Shown in pieces: positions 53,545 to 60,737 of a stretch of 64,000 bases of DNA (position 1 is the stretch's first letter; each line of letters opens with the position of its first letter). Source of the stretch: Aerococcus kribbianus (GTDB lineage Bacteria > Bacillota > Bacilli > Lactobacillales > Aerococcaceae); the NCBI RefSeq assembly GCF_026805545.1, contig NZ_JAPRFR010000001.1, positions 124,001-188,000 of the forward strand. Direction: 5' to 3'. The notes below the pieces were generated by a model. It had not been told where the DNA came from and searched no databases. It worked only from the letters and a program-made list of their open reading frames with translations. Both the position numbers and the translations under genes were made by a program.

Positions 53545-54837
53545 CTAACCTTTCTTATTTACTAAATTGATTACAACATAGACAAGGATGGTTATAAATA
53601 AACTATTCAAGCAAGCAATCCCCCAAGTCATCAAGCTACCGATTAAAACACCTGCTAGGAGGGCAATAATTGCTGAATAGTCAATAGTTTTACTGATTGC
53701 CTGTGATTGATAAGATTCACGGTACATAAAATAATGGGCAATAATAATGCCACCAATTGGGGGAATCATGGCCCCTAAAAATGACAGATAGGCAGTAAAA
53801 TTATTATAGAGAAAGATCGCTAAACAGGTGGCTAAAACCCCCATAATAATTGTGGCTTTCTTGAATGATAGCTTGCTGACATTAGCAAATGATAAGCCTG
53901 CGGTATATAGTGAATTATTGTTAGTGGTCCAAATATTGAACCCTAGTGACAAGATACCGGGAATGGCTAAGCCTTGTAGGATTAGAACATCAAAGATATC
54001 TGCCTTGCCGAAAGCAGCTGCTCCTGAAGCACCAAAAACAAACATTAAGATATTACCTATAAAGAAAGCAATCCCTGTGGCCAGTAAGGTTGAGGTCGCG
54101 TTTTTACCGTATCGGGTAAAGTTTGGAGTCGCTGTTCCTCCAGAAATAAAGTTACCAATAACGATTGCTAAGGCCGCTGACATGGTCAAGGGCTGGGCAG
54201 GTGACTCAGAAAATAATTGACTCACGCCCCCTACTGCTTGGATAGAGACTTGGGTGGAATATAGCCCCAGGATTAAAATAGCGGGTACTGCCACGGAACC
54301 GAGTACGGCTAGCCCTTTGACACCGTATAAGGTAGTTGCTAGTACTAAAACGCCAAAGATTAAAACTAAAAGATAAGGATTAAAACTCAAAAAGTTGGCG
54401 ACAGGCAAGGCGAACATTGCTAAACCCACTCCAGTCCAACCCATTTGCGTCATCCCAATAATGATTGAAGGAATATAGGACCCCTTACGACCAAAAGATT
54501 TCATGGCTAAAGCGTCCAGTGACATCCCAGTTTTTTGGCCAATATAGCCGAGTAAACCGGTGTAAAGGCACAAAAAGAGATTACCCACGACTAAGGCAAT
54601 CACAAAGTTTTTCATGTTAAGGCCAAGGCCTAATTGTCCCCCAGCAATCATTGATGGCGAGAAGAAAGTAAAGCCCATCATAATCACAAACATTTGCCAA
54701 AAGCCTTGGTATTGTTGTGATTGGCTGACATAATTGTCATGACTTAAAGCAGTGACAGTGGCCTCTTCTTGTTTAAGTAAACGTCCGGAGCGGGCACCTA
54801 GTTCAGCTTGATAGTACGGGGATTTATTTTTTTGCAT
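53545..54837 (-). CDS. codB: Cytosine permease (NCS1 family)
   Basis: A 430-residue transporter with about twelve helices. NCS1 marks are the opening region VSQSQQYQGFWQMFVIMMGF, split here as YQGFWQMFVIMM, then GQKTGMSLDALAMKSFGRKGSY and the FISGGTATPNFTRYGKN block. It brings cytosine in for CodA. The ATG at 54837 is 6 bases after AGGAGG; an in-frame ATG at 54897 lies in the leader and would sit upstream of that site, so it is rejected. A structured leader precedes it (54838-54972). Confidence 0.92.
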   Translation of the reverse strand: MQKNKSPYYQAELGARSGRLLKQEEATVTALSHDNYVSQSQQYQGFWQMFVIMMGFTFFSPSMIAGGQLGLGLNMKNFVIALVVGNLFLCLYTGLLGYIGQKTGMSLDALAMKSFGRKGSYIPSIIIGMTQMGWTGVGLAMFALPVANFLSFNPYLLVLIFGVLVLATTLYGVKGLAVLGSVAVPAILILGLYSTQVSIQAVGGVSQLFSESPAQPLTMSAALAIVIGNFISGGTATPNFTRYGKNATSTLLATGIAFFIGNILMFVFGASGAAAFGKADIFDVLILQGLAIPGILSLGFNIWTTNNNSLYTAGLSFANVSKLSFKKATIIMGVLATCLAIFLYNNFTAYLSFLGAMIPPIGGIIIAHYFMYRESYQSQAISKTIDYSAIIALLAGVLIGSLMTWGIACLNSLFITILVYVVINLVNKKG

Positions 54838-54972
54838 ACAAAAACCTCCTAATATGATGTATTCTACGACTCTCTCGATAGAGACGGATCCAAGCATACA
54901 AGGAGGTCCTTGGGCTTATAAACGTGTTCTCTATCTTGTCCATCTCACGGGATGGAATTAAAGATATCGCTG
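54838..54972 (-). promoter_or_regulatory. codBA leader with PyrR-box-like hairpin and anti-Shine-Dalgarno
   Basis: The predicted transcript starts near 54972 and runs about 134 bases to codB. A first hairpin (54956-54939) has a 5 bp stem, UCCAU/AUGGA, and reads UCCCGUGAGA across its apex, matching the PyrR-binding consensus UCCNGNGAGR. Further down, ACCTCCT (complement of 54901-54907) is a perfect 7-base complement of the codB ribosome site AGGAGGT (complement of 54844-54850). The same ACCTCCT can instead fold into a local hairpin CAAGG-loop-CCTTG (54899-54912), and GATAGAGA/TCTCTATC (54928-54935 with 54877-54884) closes a larger domain. This looks like a translational switch tuned by pyrimidines; the regulator is inferred. 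Confidence 0.6.
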
Positions 54973-54978
54973 TTAGAC

Positions 54979-55007
54979 AGTATAGCGAGTAAAAGAAAAA
55001 ATGTAAA
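54979..55007 (-). promoter_or_regulatory. Promoter of codBA
   Basis: On the minus strand TTTACA (55007-55002), a 17-base spacer and TATACT (54984-54979). Confidence 0.75.
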
Positions 55008-55020
55008 CCCCTATTGGTAT

Positions 55021-56142
55021 TTAATTTTGGCTAATAATATAAGGTTGTGGCAAAGGCCCTACCTGGTCAATTTCAATGGGTTCATTATTGACCGTGGCTA
55101 CGATTTGATCCGCATGGTAATAATCGGCTAAAGTTTTGAAGATGGCATGGTAAGACGTTTGGCTAGCTGTACTTCCCTTGATTGTTTCAATTTCTGGAGA
55201 GAAGTCTACATAAACAGTGGAATGGTCCAAATTATTGGTATGTAGGGCATTGATTTTGGTGCCTTCAGGAAGTAAGGCTTGTAAATCATTAGCGCCTGAT
55301 AAGAGTTTTTGGAATTCATCACGCATGCGAGTGTTGGTTTCTATAGGAACGTCTACGTTTTCTTCATAGTAATCATCCCCTTGGTCGTTGACTTGGGTGA
55401 CCGTGATGGTTTCTTCCCAACCATCAGTGGTCATCGTTTCTAAACGCGAGCTAGCAATCGGTGCGTCTTCTCCATCCATCACGGTTTCTTCATAAACTAA
55501 ACCGTAATCTTTAGCATAGTATTCCTTGCTCACCATGCCCTCACCCGTCACCGTGACTTCGATACTAGGCACACTGTCACCGTTGGCTAGTTTAATGTCT
55601 TGATCAAGCGCAGTAATCTCACGGTGCTCATCTGAATTATCCCAATTCGTTCCTACTTCTAGAGGCGCCTTGAGTAAGGTCTTTTCAGCGGCTTGGTCTT
55701 TGAAACGCGGAATATAGTTTTCACGAATATAAAATTCTGGCTGGGTGGTGATTAAATCAACACGATCCTCACCTACCCGCACAATTTCCATGACACTTGT
55801 CCCCGAATTATCTGTTCGTGATTGGACGTAGTTGTCCTCGATGAAGTCATAAACGCGGTCAAAGGATGAAAACTCATTGCCCTCACCTTGAAAATGGGCC
55901 TGATAATTTGCAGTTAAAGGGTAATAATCAGATACTTTACTTTCTTCTTGGGAAGGCTTGTCCTGACTCTCAGTCGCCGCTTGGCTAGTAGTCGTCTCAT
56001 TTTGATTTGTTAAGGAGCGCTCTTGACTTTGGCTTTGACTAGTGGGTTGACTGTTGGCTTCGGTATTAGAAGCATGGGAATTTTCTGTTTGGCAAGCAGT
56101 TAAAAGTAGTAAGCTGCAAGAGATAAGTAACAGGTGTTTCAT
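55021..56142 (-). CDS. Lipoprotein with C-terminal GerMN domain
   Basis: The 373-residue protein begins with a lipoprotein signal peptide (MKHLLLISCSLLLLTAC, lipobox LTAC, Cys17). A low-complexity Ser/Gln/Thr/Glu linker (about 20-70) is followed by a beta-rich domain of unknown kind (about 75-250) and a C-terminal GerMN-type domain (GTKINALHTNNLDHSTVYVD onward, about 290-365), a module of sporulation and wall-associated lipoproteins. It should sit on the outer face of the membrane. The ATG at 56142 is 8 bases after AAGGAG; upstream in-frame ATG and GTG codons are too close to it. Confidence 0.82.
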   Translation of the reverse strand: MKHLLLISCSLLLLTACQTENSHASNTEANSQPTSQSQSQERSLTNQNETTTSQAATESQDKPSQEESKVSDYYPLTANYQAHFQGEGNEFSSFDRVYDFIEDNYVQSRTDNSGTSVMEIVRVGEDRVDLITTQPEFYIRENYIPRFKDQAAEKTLLKAPLEVGTNWDNSDEHREITALDQDIKLANGDSVPSIEVTVTGEGMVSKEYYAKDYGLVYEETVMDGEDAPIASSRLETMTTDGWEETITVTQVNDQGDDYYEENVDVPIETNTRMRDEFQKLLSGANDLQALLPEGTKINALHTNNLDHSTVYVDFSPEIETIKGSTASQTSYHAIFKTLADYYHADQIVATVNNEPIEIDQVGPLPQPYIISQN

Positions 56143-56172
56143 TATCATCACTCCTTTGGTCGTGTAAGCAAA

Positions 56173-56862
56173 TTAAGCAAAAAATGCGTGCAAGAGTGGC
56201 AACAAAATTACTGGGAAAATAATTGCAGGCGTATAATTCATGACCCGAAACTTAGTGGCTCCAGATAGGTTTAATCCTAAAGCTAGCAATAATAAGGATC
56301 CCACGGCAACAATTTCTGTAATCACCGCTTCCGATAAGATGGGGGCTAATAAGCGGGAAAAGATAATGATGCCCCCTTCAATCACCAAGACCGAAATAGC
56401 CGCTAATCCTACCCCTACACCAAATGATGCCGTTAAAAAGATAGCTGAAATGGCATCTAAGACACTTTTAGTCAATAAGGTAGTAGGATCACCCAACAAA
56501 CCATTCTCCAAGGAGCCTACGATGACTAAGGACCCCACACAAAACAACGAAGTTCCTGCAATAAAGCCTTCCGCTAGATTGGTCTTACCGGGTTTAGAAA
56601 ATCGTGTCTGCAAGCTAACAGCAGCCCGATTGATGCTTTGGTCAATCCCAAGACTCTCACCAACAACCGCCCCTAAAGCAATTGACACCACTAAGATAAT
56701 AGGATTTGAGCTAGCTAATGCCCCGTGAATACCTAATATAATGGCGACTAGACCTAGTCCCGATTGGACAGTATCAGCAACTCGGTCAGGTATCCCCTGC
56801 CGAAATAACAAACCAATGCCTGTTCCTATAATTACCATAATCGCGTCAATTACCGCACCCAA
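56173..56862 (-). CDS. DUF554 family membrane protein
   Basis: A 229-residue membrane protein with about seven helices, rich in Gly. The opening MGAVIDAIMVIIGTGIGLLFRQGI (parts: GAVIDAIMVIIG, GIGLLFRQGIP) and GAVVGESLGIDQ are typical of DUF554, a family of unknown function. The start is a TTG at 56862, 8 bases after AGGAG and aligned with the usual family N terminus; the longer frame back to 56922 has no ribosome site in place and runs through the promoter. An extended -10, TGCTATAAT on the minus strand at 56902-56894, stands upstream. Confidence 0.85.
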   Translation of the reverse strand: MGAVIDAIMVIIGTGIGLLFRQGIPDRVADTVQSGLGLVAIILGIHGALASSNPIILVVSIALGAVVGESLGIDQSINRAAVSLQTRFSKPGKTNLAEGFIAGTSLFCVGSLVIVGSLENGLLGDPTTLLTKSVLDAISAIFLTASFGVGVGLAAISVLVIEGGIIIFSRLLAPILSEAVITEIVAVGSLLLLALGLNLSGATKFRVMNYTPAIIFPVILLPLLHAFFA

Positions 56863-56893
56863 ATATGTCACTCCTAAACTTATTACTACCATT

Positions 56894-56902
56894 ATTATAG
56901 CA
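56894..56902 (-). promoter_or_regulatory. Extended -10 promoter of the DUF554 gene
   Basis: Minus strand TGCTATAAT, 32 bases upstream of the TTG start and directly after the terminator of the preceding operon. Confidence 0.5.
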
Positions 56903-56904
56903 GA

Positions 56905-56942
56905 TAAAAAGCCAACACTCACTCCTAAAGAGAATGTTGGCT
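56905..56942 (-). terminator. Terminator of the lipocalin-SDR operon
   Basis: AGCCAACA (56910-56917) and TGTTGGCT (56935-56942) pair perfectly, with a partly paired inner part; on the minus strand the stem is followed by TTTTTA. Confidence 0.8.
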
Positions 56943-56964
56943 AAGTATTTATCTAATTTATGAA

Positions 56965-57726
56965 TTAAGATTCGCCACCAGTGATACCGAGGTCTTCACC
57001 AGTGATTTTGGCTGCACCGTCAGAGGCTAGAAAGACAGCTGTTGCGCCGATTTCTTCGGGTTCAATGAGCTGCTTCATCCATTGGGCGCCTAGGATATGT
57101 GTTTCTAGGGCTTCTTGTTCACTACTGCCATCACGTTCGGCAAGATCCGCTAATTGATTTTGAATCAATGAGGTGTTGGTGGCACCTGGTAGGATACTAT
57201 TGGCCGTGATGCCTTTTTGCGCGTTTTCCATAGCGACAGTCTTGGTGAAACCAAGTTGGGCAAATTTTGCGGCCACGTAAGCGGACTTGAATTTGTCAGG
57301 ACGACGGCCATGACCAGAAGAAATGGTAATGATACGACCATATTCTTGGTCTTGCATATAAGGCAAGGCATGTTTAGTCATTAAGAAGCTTCCTTTTAGG
57401 ATAGTATCAATGACTTGATCCCATTTTTCTTCGGGAAATTCTTCAACTGCTGAAATATACTGCATTCCAGCGTTATTAACCAGGACGTCTGCCCCACCCC
57501 GTTCAGCTTCTAAATTTTTAAAAAAGTCTTTAATCGAGTCAGAATCAGTGACGTCTACTGAGTAACCTTTAGCATTGCCTAATTCTTCTGCAGTTTCTTG
57601 TGCTTTTTCACCGTTGCGTCCAAGGATAGCAACAAAGTCTCCATTGTCAACAAAGGCTTGGGCAATGGCCTTACCAATACCACGCGAGCCACCAGTGACG
57701 ATAACAGTACGATTATCTTTTGTCAT
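56965..57726 (-). CDS. Short-chain dehydrogenase/reductase
   Basis: A 253-residue classical SDR: cofactor loop VTGGSRGIGKAIA (about 11-23), NNAGMQYI (about 85), catalytic Ser in ITISSGHG and YVAAK with Tyr and Lys (about 150). An acidic residue, YSVDVTDSD, defines the adenine pocket. Resembles 3-hydroxybutyrate or sugar dehydrogenases but the substrate is unknown. It lies 21 bases after a lipocalin-like gene in the same direction with AGGAGGT before the ATG, so the two may act on the same compound. Confidence 0.9.
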   Translation of the reverse strand: MTKDNRTVIVTGGSRGIGKAIAQAFVDNGDFVAILGRNGEKAQETAEELGNAKGYSVDVTDSDSIKDFFKNLEAERGGADVLVNNAGMQYISAVEEFPEEKWDQVIDTILKGSFLMTKHALPYMQDQEYGRIITISSGHGRRPDKFKSAYVAAKFAQLGFTKTVAMENAQKGITANSILPGATNTSLIQNQLADLAERDGSSEQEALETHILGAQWMKQLIEPEEIGATAVFLASDGAAKITGEDLGITGGES

Positions 57727-57747
57727 AATTAGACCTCCTAAAAATGC

Positions 57748-58176
57748 TTAGTGATTTTCTTCAACGCGTTGCCAAATGAGCTTGTCTTCAGGGCGTTCAC
57801 CATTTATAACAGTTAATTTGTCGCCTTCAATAGTCGCTAAACGTGGTTGAGCTTGTCCTTCCCAGGTGGGATTCATAGAAACATCCATATGATGAGTGAC
57901 TTCGCCCTTTTCTTCATCGAGTTCGAAGCGGCCAGAATAAGCCATGTAACCATGAGCGGCGGTAGCCATTTCTTCGGTGGTACCCGTATGAATATCACCA
58001 GAAGCGTAAGCAGGCCGACCAACTTTGGTCAATTGAGCAGACATGTAACCATCAGGGTTATACATAATAAACCCTCTCGCATCTTCACCAAAAGGATAGA
58101 TGGTATTTCCTGATTCATCCTCTGATTGATAAGAGATTAATTTCCAAGTGCCAATCATTTGTTCACGTAAACTCAT
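57748..58176 (-). CDS. Lipocalin-like domain protein
   Basis: A 142-residue beta-rich protein beginning SLREQMIGTWKLISYQSED, the GTWxL start of the lipocalin-like/DUF family found in bacteria, followed by FIMYNPDGYMSAQLTKVGRP and a MAYSGRFELDE strand. It has no signal peptide. Such proteins probably bind a small hydrophobic molecule in the cytoplasm; no ligand is known. The ATG at 58176 is 7 bases after AAGGAG. It is the first gene of a two-gene unit with the SDR. Confidence 0.85.
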   Translation of the reverse strand: MSLREQMIGTWKLISYQSEDESGNTIYPFGEDARGFIMYNPDGYMSAQLTKVGRPAYASGDIHTGTTEEMATAAHGYMAYSGRFELDEEKGEVTHHMDVSMNPTWEGQAQPRLATIEGDKLTVINGERPEDKLIWQRVEENH

Positions 58177-58267
58177 CCAAAACACTCCTTTGTTTAATCG
58201 TTCGATAATTTAACTATAGGTGAAAATTGGTCAAAACACAAATATCTTGCTTTTATTGTCATTGTTT

Positions 58268-59014
58268 TTATACTCCAAGAATTTGGCGAATGATACCAAT
58301 GAGAAGTAAGTGAGCTGGGTAAAAGCAATAGGCCAGCCATTTATTTTGCTGACCCCGTTCCCCGTTGTAGGATAAAACCGCTAAAAAGCCAAGGAAAGAC
58401 CACCTTTCCTTGTAAAGGATTCCTAGACCAAATACTGAAGCAATCCAAACTTGGTTATAAAATAAATAGAAGGCAAAGATAATGAGGACGCCATAGTGTT
58501 CATAATCGGTTGAAGCAAGCATCGCTATTAAACAGCTAATGGCTAGTAAGATTGCAATAATTATTCCAGCTCCTATTTTAAGCCAAGTTGTCTTAGCAGT
58601 TTTGATCAGGCAATCACTCAGCCAAATTAAGCCAAAGCCAATAATAAAGGTCCACAATACATTATTCGCATTGGGATTCCACAACTGATAAGACATGAAT
58701 AAGTCATAGGGAATCTCTGAAATAGCGGCAAATAGTAAGAGTCGCAACAAATATTTCAGACGATTATGGGTTTTGAAAAAGCCCTCTACAATAAAAAATG
58801 CAAACAAAGGAAAGGCAATCCGCCCTAGGATATCAAATAAGCTAGAAACAAAGGCCAATATACCTGCCTGGCCTGTTAAATAAGGCCCGATTAAGACTTT
58901 ATTGACATGGTCAATAAGCATAGAAAGCATGGCCAGGGATTTTAGTTGGCTAGCATTGAATGATGGTAGCCACTCGAGATAGTTTTTATGTGCTGATTTG
59001 AGATGATATGACAT
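58268..59014 (-). CDS. TraX family membrane protein
   Basis: A 248-residue polytopic membrane protein (about seven helices) with the TraX pattern: NASQLKSLAMLSMLIDHVNKV (parts: ASQLKSLAMLSMLIDHV), FDILGRIAFPLFAFFIVEGF, and late NKWLAYCFYPAHLLLIGIIR. TraX acetylates F-pilin in conjugative plasmids, but chromosomal Firmicutes homologues are common and of unknown role; no conjugation genes are near. GAGGAC precedes the ATG weakly. Confidence 0.85.
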   Translation of the reverse strand: MSYHLKSAHKNYLEWLPSFNASQLKSLAMLSMLIDHVNKVLIGPYLTGQAGILAFVSSLFDILGRIAFPLFAFFIVEGFFKTHNRLKYLLRLLLFAAISEIPYDLFMSYQLWNPNANNVLWTFIIGFGLIWLSDCLIKTAKTTWLKIGAGIIIAILLAISCLIAMLASTDYEHYGVLIIFAFYLFYNQVWIASVFGLGILYKERWSFLGFLAVLSYNGERGQQNKWLAYCFYPAHLLLIGIIRQILGV

Positions 59015-59125
59015 TATAGACGTCCTCTCGATACAGATTTTTTCTGAAAGATTGTCTTATTATAAGCTATTTTAATTGAGAAAAGAAGCAAAATTATAGC
59101 AAAGATGCCCTTATTAACTGTAAAC

Positions 59126-59159
59126 AAAAAGGCAAGCTGCATTATTGGCTGCAGCTTGC
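59126..59159 (-). terminator. Terminator of the MazG-like gene
   Basis: GCAAGCTGCA (59132-59141) and TGCAGCTTGC (59150-59159) pair perfectly over 10 bp; the minus strand continues TTTTTGTTT. Confidence 0.88.
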
Positions 59160-59168
59160 TTAGCGTTT

Positions 59169-59513
59169 TTATTCGGAGAGTTCGGTGTATTTTTTGGCAG
59201 AACCCTTGGCCTTTTCAATAGGATATTTTTGCCGATTTTTCTCCAATTTAGCCATAATAATCTCTTCTAAATCAAAGTCCAGATTATCAGCCAACATTAA
59301 GGCATAAATTAAAACATCGGCTAGTTCATCCCTTAAGCTCTCTTGCTTATTCGCAAGAACTGTTTCAGAGTCTTTCCATTGAAAGAGTTCTAGTAATTCA
59401 TTAGCTTCCAATGAAATAGAGATGGCTAAGTCTTTTTCCTTATGAAATTGTCGCCAGTCACGTTCATCACGGAATTGGTTAACAGCCTGACTTAGGGTTT
59501 CAATGTGAGTCAT
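59169..59513 (-). CDS. MazG-like nucleotide pyrophosphohydrolase
   Basis: A 114-residue all-alpha NTP pyrophosphohydrolase of the MazG-like/RS21-C6 type. The metal-binding EEXX-type motifs are SISLEANELLELFQW (about 33-47) and LRDELADVLIYALMLAD (about 58-74). Such enzymes remove damaged dNTPs. The ATG at 59513 has AAGG at a proper distance; a longer frame to 59561 lacks a ribosome site. It is monocistronic. Confidence 0.9.
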   Translation of the reverse strand: MTHIETLSQAVNQFRDERDWRQFHKEKDLAISISLEANELLELFQWKDSETVLANKQESLRDELADVLIYALMLADNLDFDLEEIIMAKLEKNRQKYPIEKAKGSAKKYTELSE

Positions 59514-59604
59514 ATTGAGCCTTCTTTCTTTGTTTAATATTATAAATTTAAGTGAAAACAATAGCTAATATCTGTTTTAAGAATAATATATTATAAAAAA
59601 GCAT

Positions 59605-59633
59605 TTGACAATGATAAAAGAAAGCATTATCAT
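59605..59633 (+). promoter_or_regulatory. Promoter of the LacI-type regulator gene
   Basis: TTGACA (59605-59610), a 17-base spacer and TATCAT (59628-59633). Transcription would start near 59640, inside the operator. Confidence 0.75.
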
Positions 59634-59635
59634 AT

Positions 59636-59655
59636 TTATGAAATCGATATCATAA
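59636..59655. promoter_or_regulatory. Palindromic operator (LacI/CcpA type) before the regulator gene
   Basis: A near-perfect palindrome, TTATGA and TCATAA around AATCGATA, centred on CG. Bases 59638-59652 also match the CcpA cre consensus WTGNAANCGNWNNCW exactly. It covers the transcription start, so autoregulation by the downstream LacI-type protein, catabolite repression, or both, is expected. Confidence 0.65.
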
Positions 59656-59668
59656 ATGAGGTGAGCTT

Positions 59669-60667
59669 ATAGCTACAATAAAAGAAGTGGCAAAAGAAGC
59701 AGGCGTTTCAGTTACAACTGTTTCTCGTTTTTTAAATAATCATCCTTATATTACGGATAGTAAAAAACAAGCAATTGAAATTGCCATGGAAAAACTTAAT
59801 TATGTTCAAAACTCTGCTGCAACTCAATTGAGATCTAAGAAATCAAATTTTATAGGTGTATTAGTTTCTAGGCTAAGTAATCCATTTTTTACATCTTTAG
59901 TTGATAAAATTGAAGCAGAAGCAAAGATATCAGGGTTTCAAATTATCGTCTTACAATCATATGATGATAAAAATGCTGAAAGTAGAATTTTAAAGCTACT
60001 CCAACAAGGAGTCTTAGCAGGGATAATAATGTGTTCTATCGAGAGTGGCCCAAACGATATTGAACAGTATACAGAATATGGACCAATTATTTTATGCAAT
60101 ATTGCAAATTCTGAATCAAAACTCCCCCAAGTATACAGTAATCAAGAACAAGGTACTTACGATGCATTAACTTACTTATTTAACCAAGGCTACAGAAAGT
60201 TTGCATATTGTACTGGCGGGAGTTTATCAAGACATAGTCATGGTGGCGCCAGAACACGAGCATTTGAAAAAGCTATTAATGATTATAATCTTAAAATTAA
60301 TAAAAATTGGATATTTTATCAATCACACACTATTGAGGATGGTAAATATATTGGCGAAAAAATTCTAAAGTTAAATATTAAAGAATGGCCAGATGTTATC
60401 TTTTCAAATAGTGATGAAATTGCTGCTGGCTTATTAAAGACTTTTTCAATACATAATATTAAAGTACCTGAAGATATAGCTATTATTGGTTTCGATGACC
60501 AAAAATACAGTGAGCTTTTATCCACCCCATTGACTACCATTCGTCAGCCTATAGATGCGTTAGCGATGCATTCCGTTAACTACCTTATATCATTATTAAA
60601 GAACGAAGAGTATGAATTCAGTGCTGAAGACTTACAATTGGAGTTAGTAATAAGAGAATCCACTTAA
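59669..60667 (+). CDS. LacI-family transcriptional regulator with probable AUA start
   Basis: The protein (332 residues from 59669) has an N-terminal LacI helix-turn-helix (KEVAKEAGVSVTTVSRFLNN) and a periplasmic-binding-protein-like effector domain (FIGVLVSRLSNPFF, VIFSNSDEIAAG, IIGFDDQKYSELL). It should repress the adjacent glucosidase and PTS genes. No ATG, GTG or TTG exists where LacI proteins normally begin: the family N terminus MATIKEVA corresponds to the codon ATA at 59669, which has GAGGTG 5 bases upstream. The first canonical start, GTG at 59687, lies inside the first helix and has no ribosome site. The reading frame upstream is closed by a stop at 59657. Confidence 0.8.
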   Translation: MATIKEVAKEAGVSVTTVSRFLNNHPYITDSKKQAIEIAMEKLNYVQNSAATQLRSKKSNFIGVLVSRLSNPFFTSLVDKIEAEAKISGFQIIVLQSYDDKNAESRILKLLQQGVLAGIIMCSIESGPNDIEQYTEYGPIILCNIANSESKLPQVYSNQEQGTYDALTYLFNQGYRKFAYCTGGSLSRHSHGGARTRAFEKAINDYNLKINKNWIFYQSHTIEDGKYIGEKILKLNIKEWPDVIFSNSDEIAAGLLKTFSIHNIKVPEDIAIIGFDDQKYSELLSTPLTTIRQPIDALAMHSVNYLISLLKNEEYEFSAEDLQLELVIREST

Positions 60668-60691
60668 GAACATGGTTACATAACCATGTTC
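60668..60691 (+). terminator. Hairpin after the LacI-type gene
   Basis: GAACATGGTT (60668-60677) and AACCATGTTC (60682-60691) pair perfectly over 10 bp with an ACAT loop, followed by only AAGTTT, so it may be a weak terminator or an mRNA-protecting hairpin. Confidence 0.55.
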
Positions 60692-60694
60692 AAG

Positions 60695-60724
60695 TTTACA
60701 ATAATATGATATCGATACCATAAA
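60695..60724 (+). promoter_or_regulatory. Operator and promoter of the glucosidase-PTS genes
   Basis: Bases 60705-60722 form a palindrome TATGATATC-GATACCATA with one mismatch, like the operator before the regulator gene and with the same ATCGAT centre. It lies between a -35-like TTTACA (60695-60700) and a weak CATAAA, 15-30 bases before the start codon, so a repressor bound here would block transcription. Confidence 0.55.
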
Positions 60725-60737
60725 TAAGGAGGATAAA

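Noticed and set aside
53828-54220. 130-codon plus-strand frame opposite codB
   Set aside because: No ribosome site or promoter; it mirrors the codon bias of codB and has low-complexity protein sequence.
54838-54972. Purine or TPP riboswitch in the codB leader
   Set aside because: The conserved purine-aptamer loops and the TPP CUGAGA element are not present; the PyrR-like loop fits better.
56240-56728. 162-codon plus-strand frame opposite the DUF554 gene
   Set aside because: Shadow of the opposite gene; no start signals, and the encoded sequence is Pro/Thr/Lys-rich without a fold.
58268-59014. TraX as sign of a conjugative element
   Set aside because: No relaxase, coupling protein or type IV secretion genes are nearby; chromosomal TraX homologues are common.
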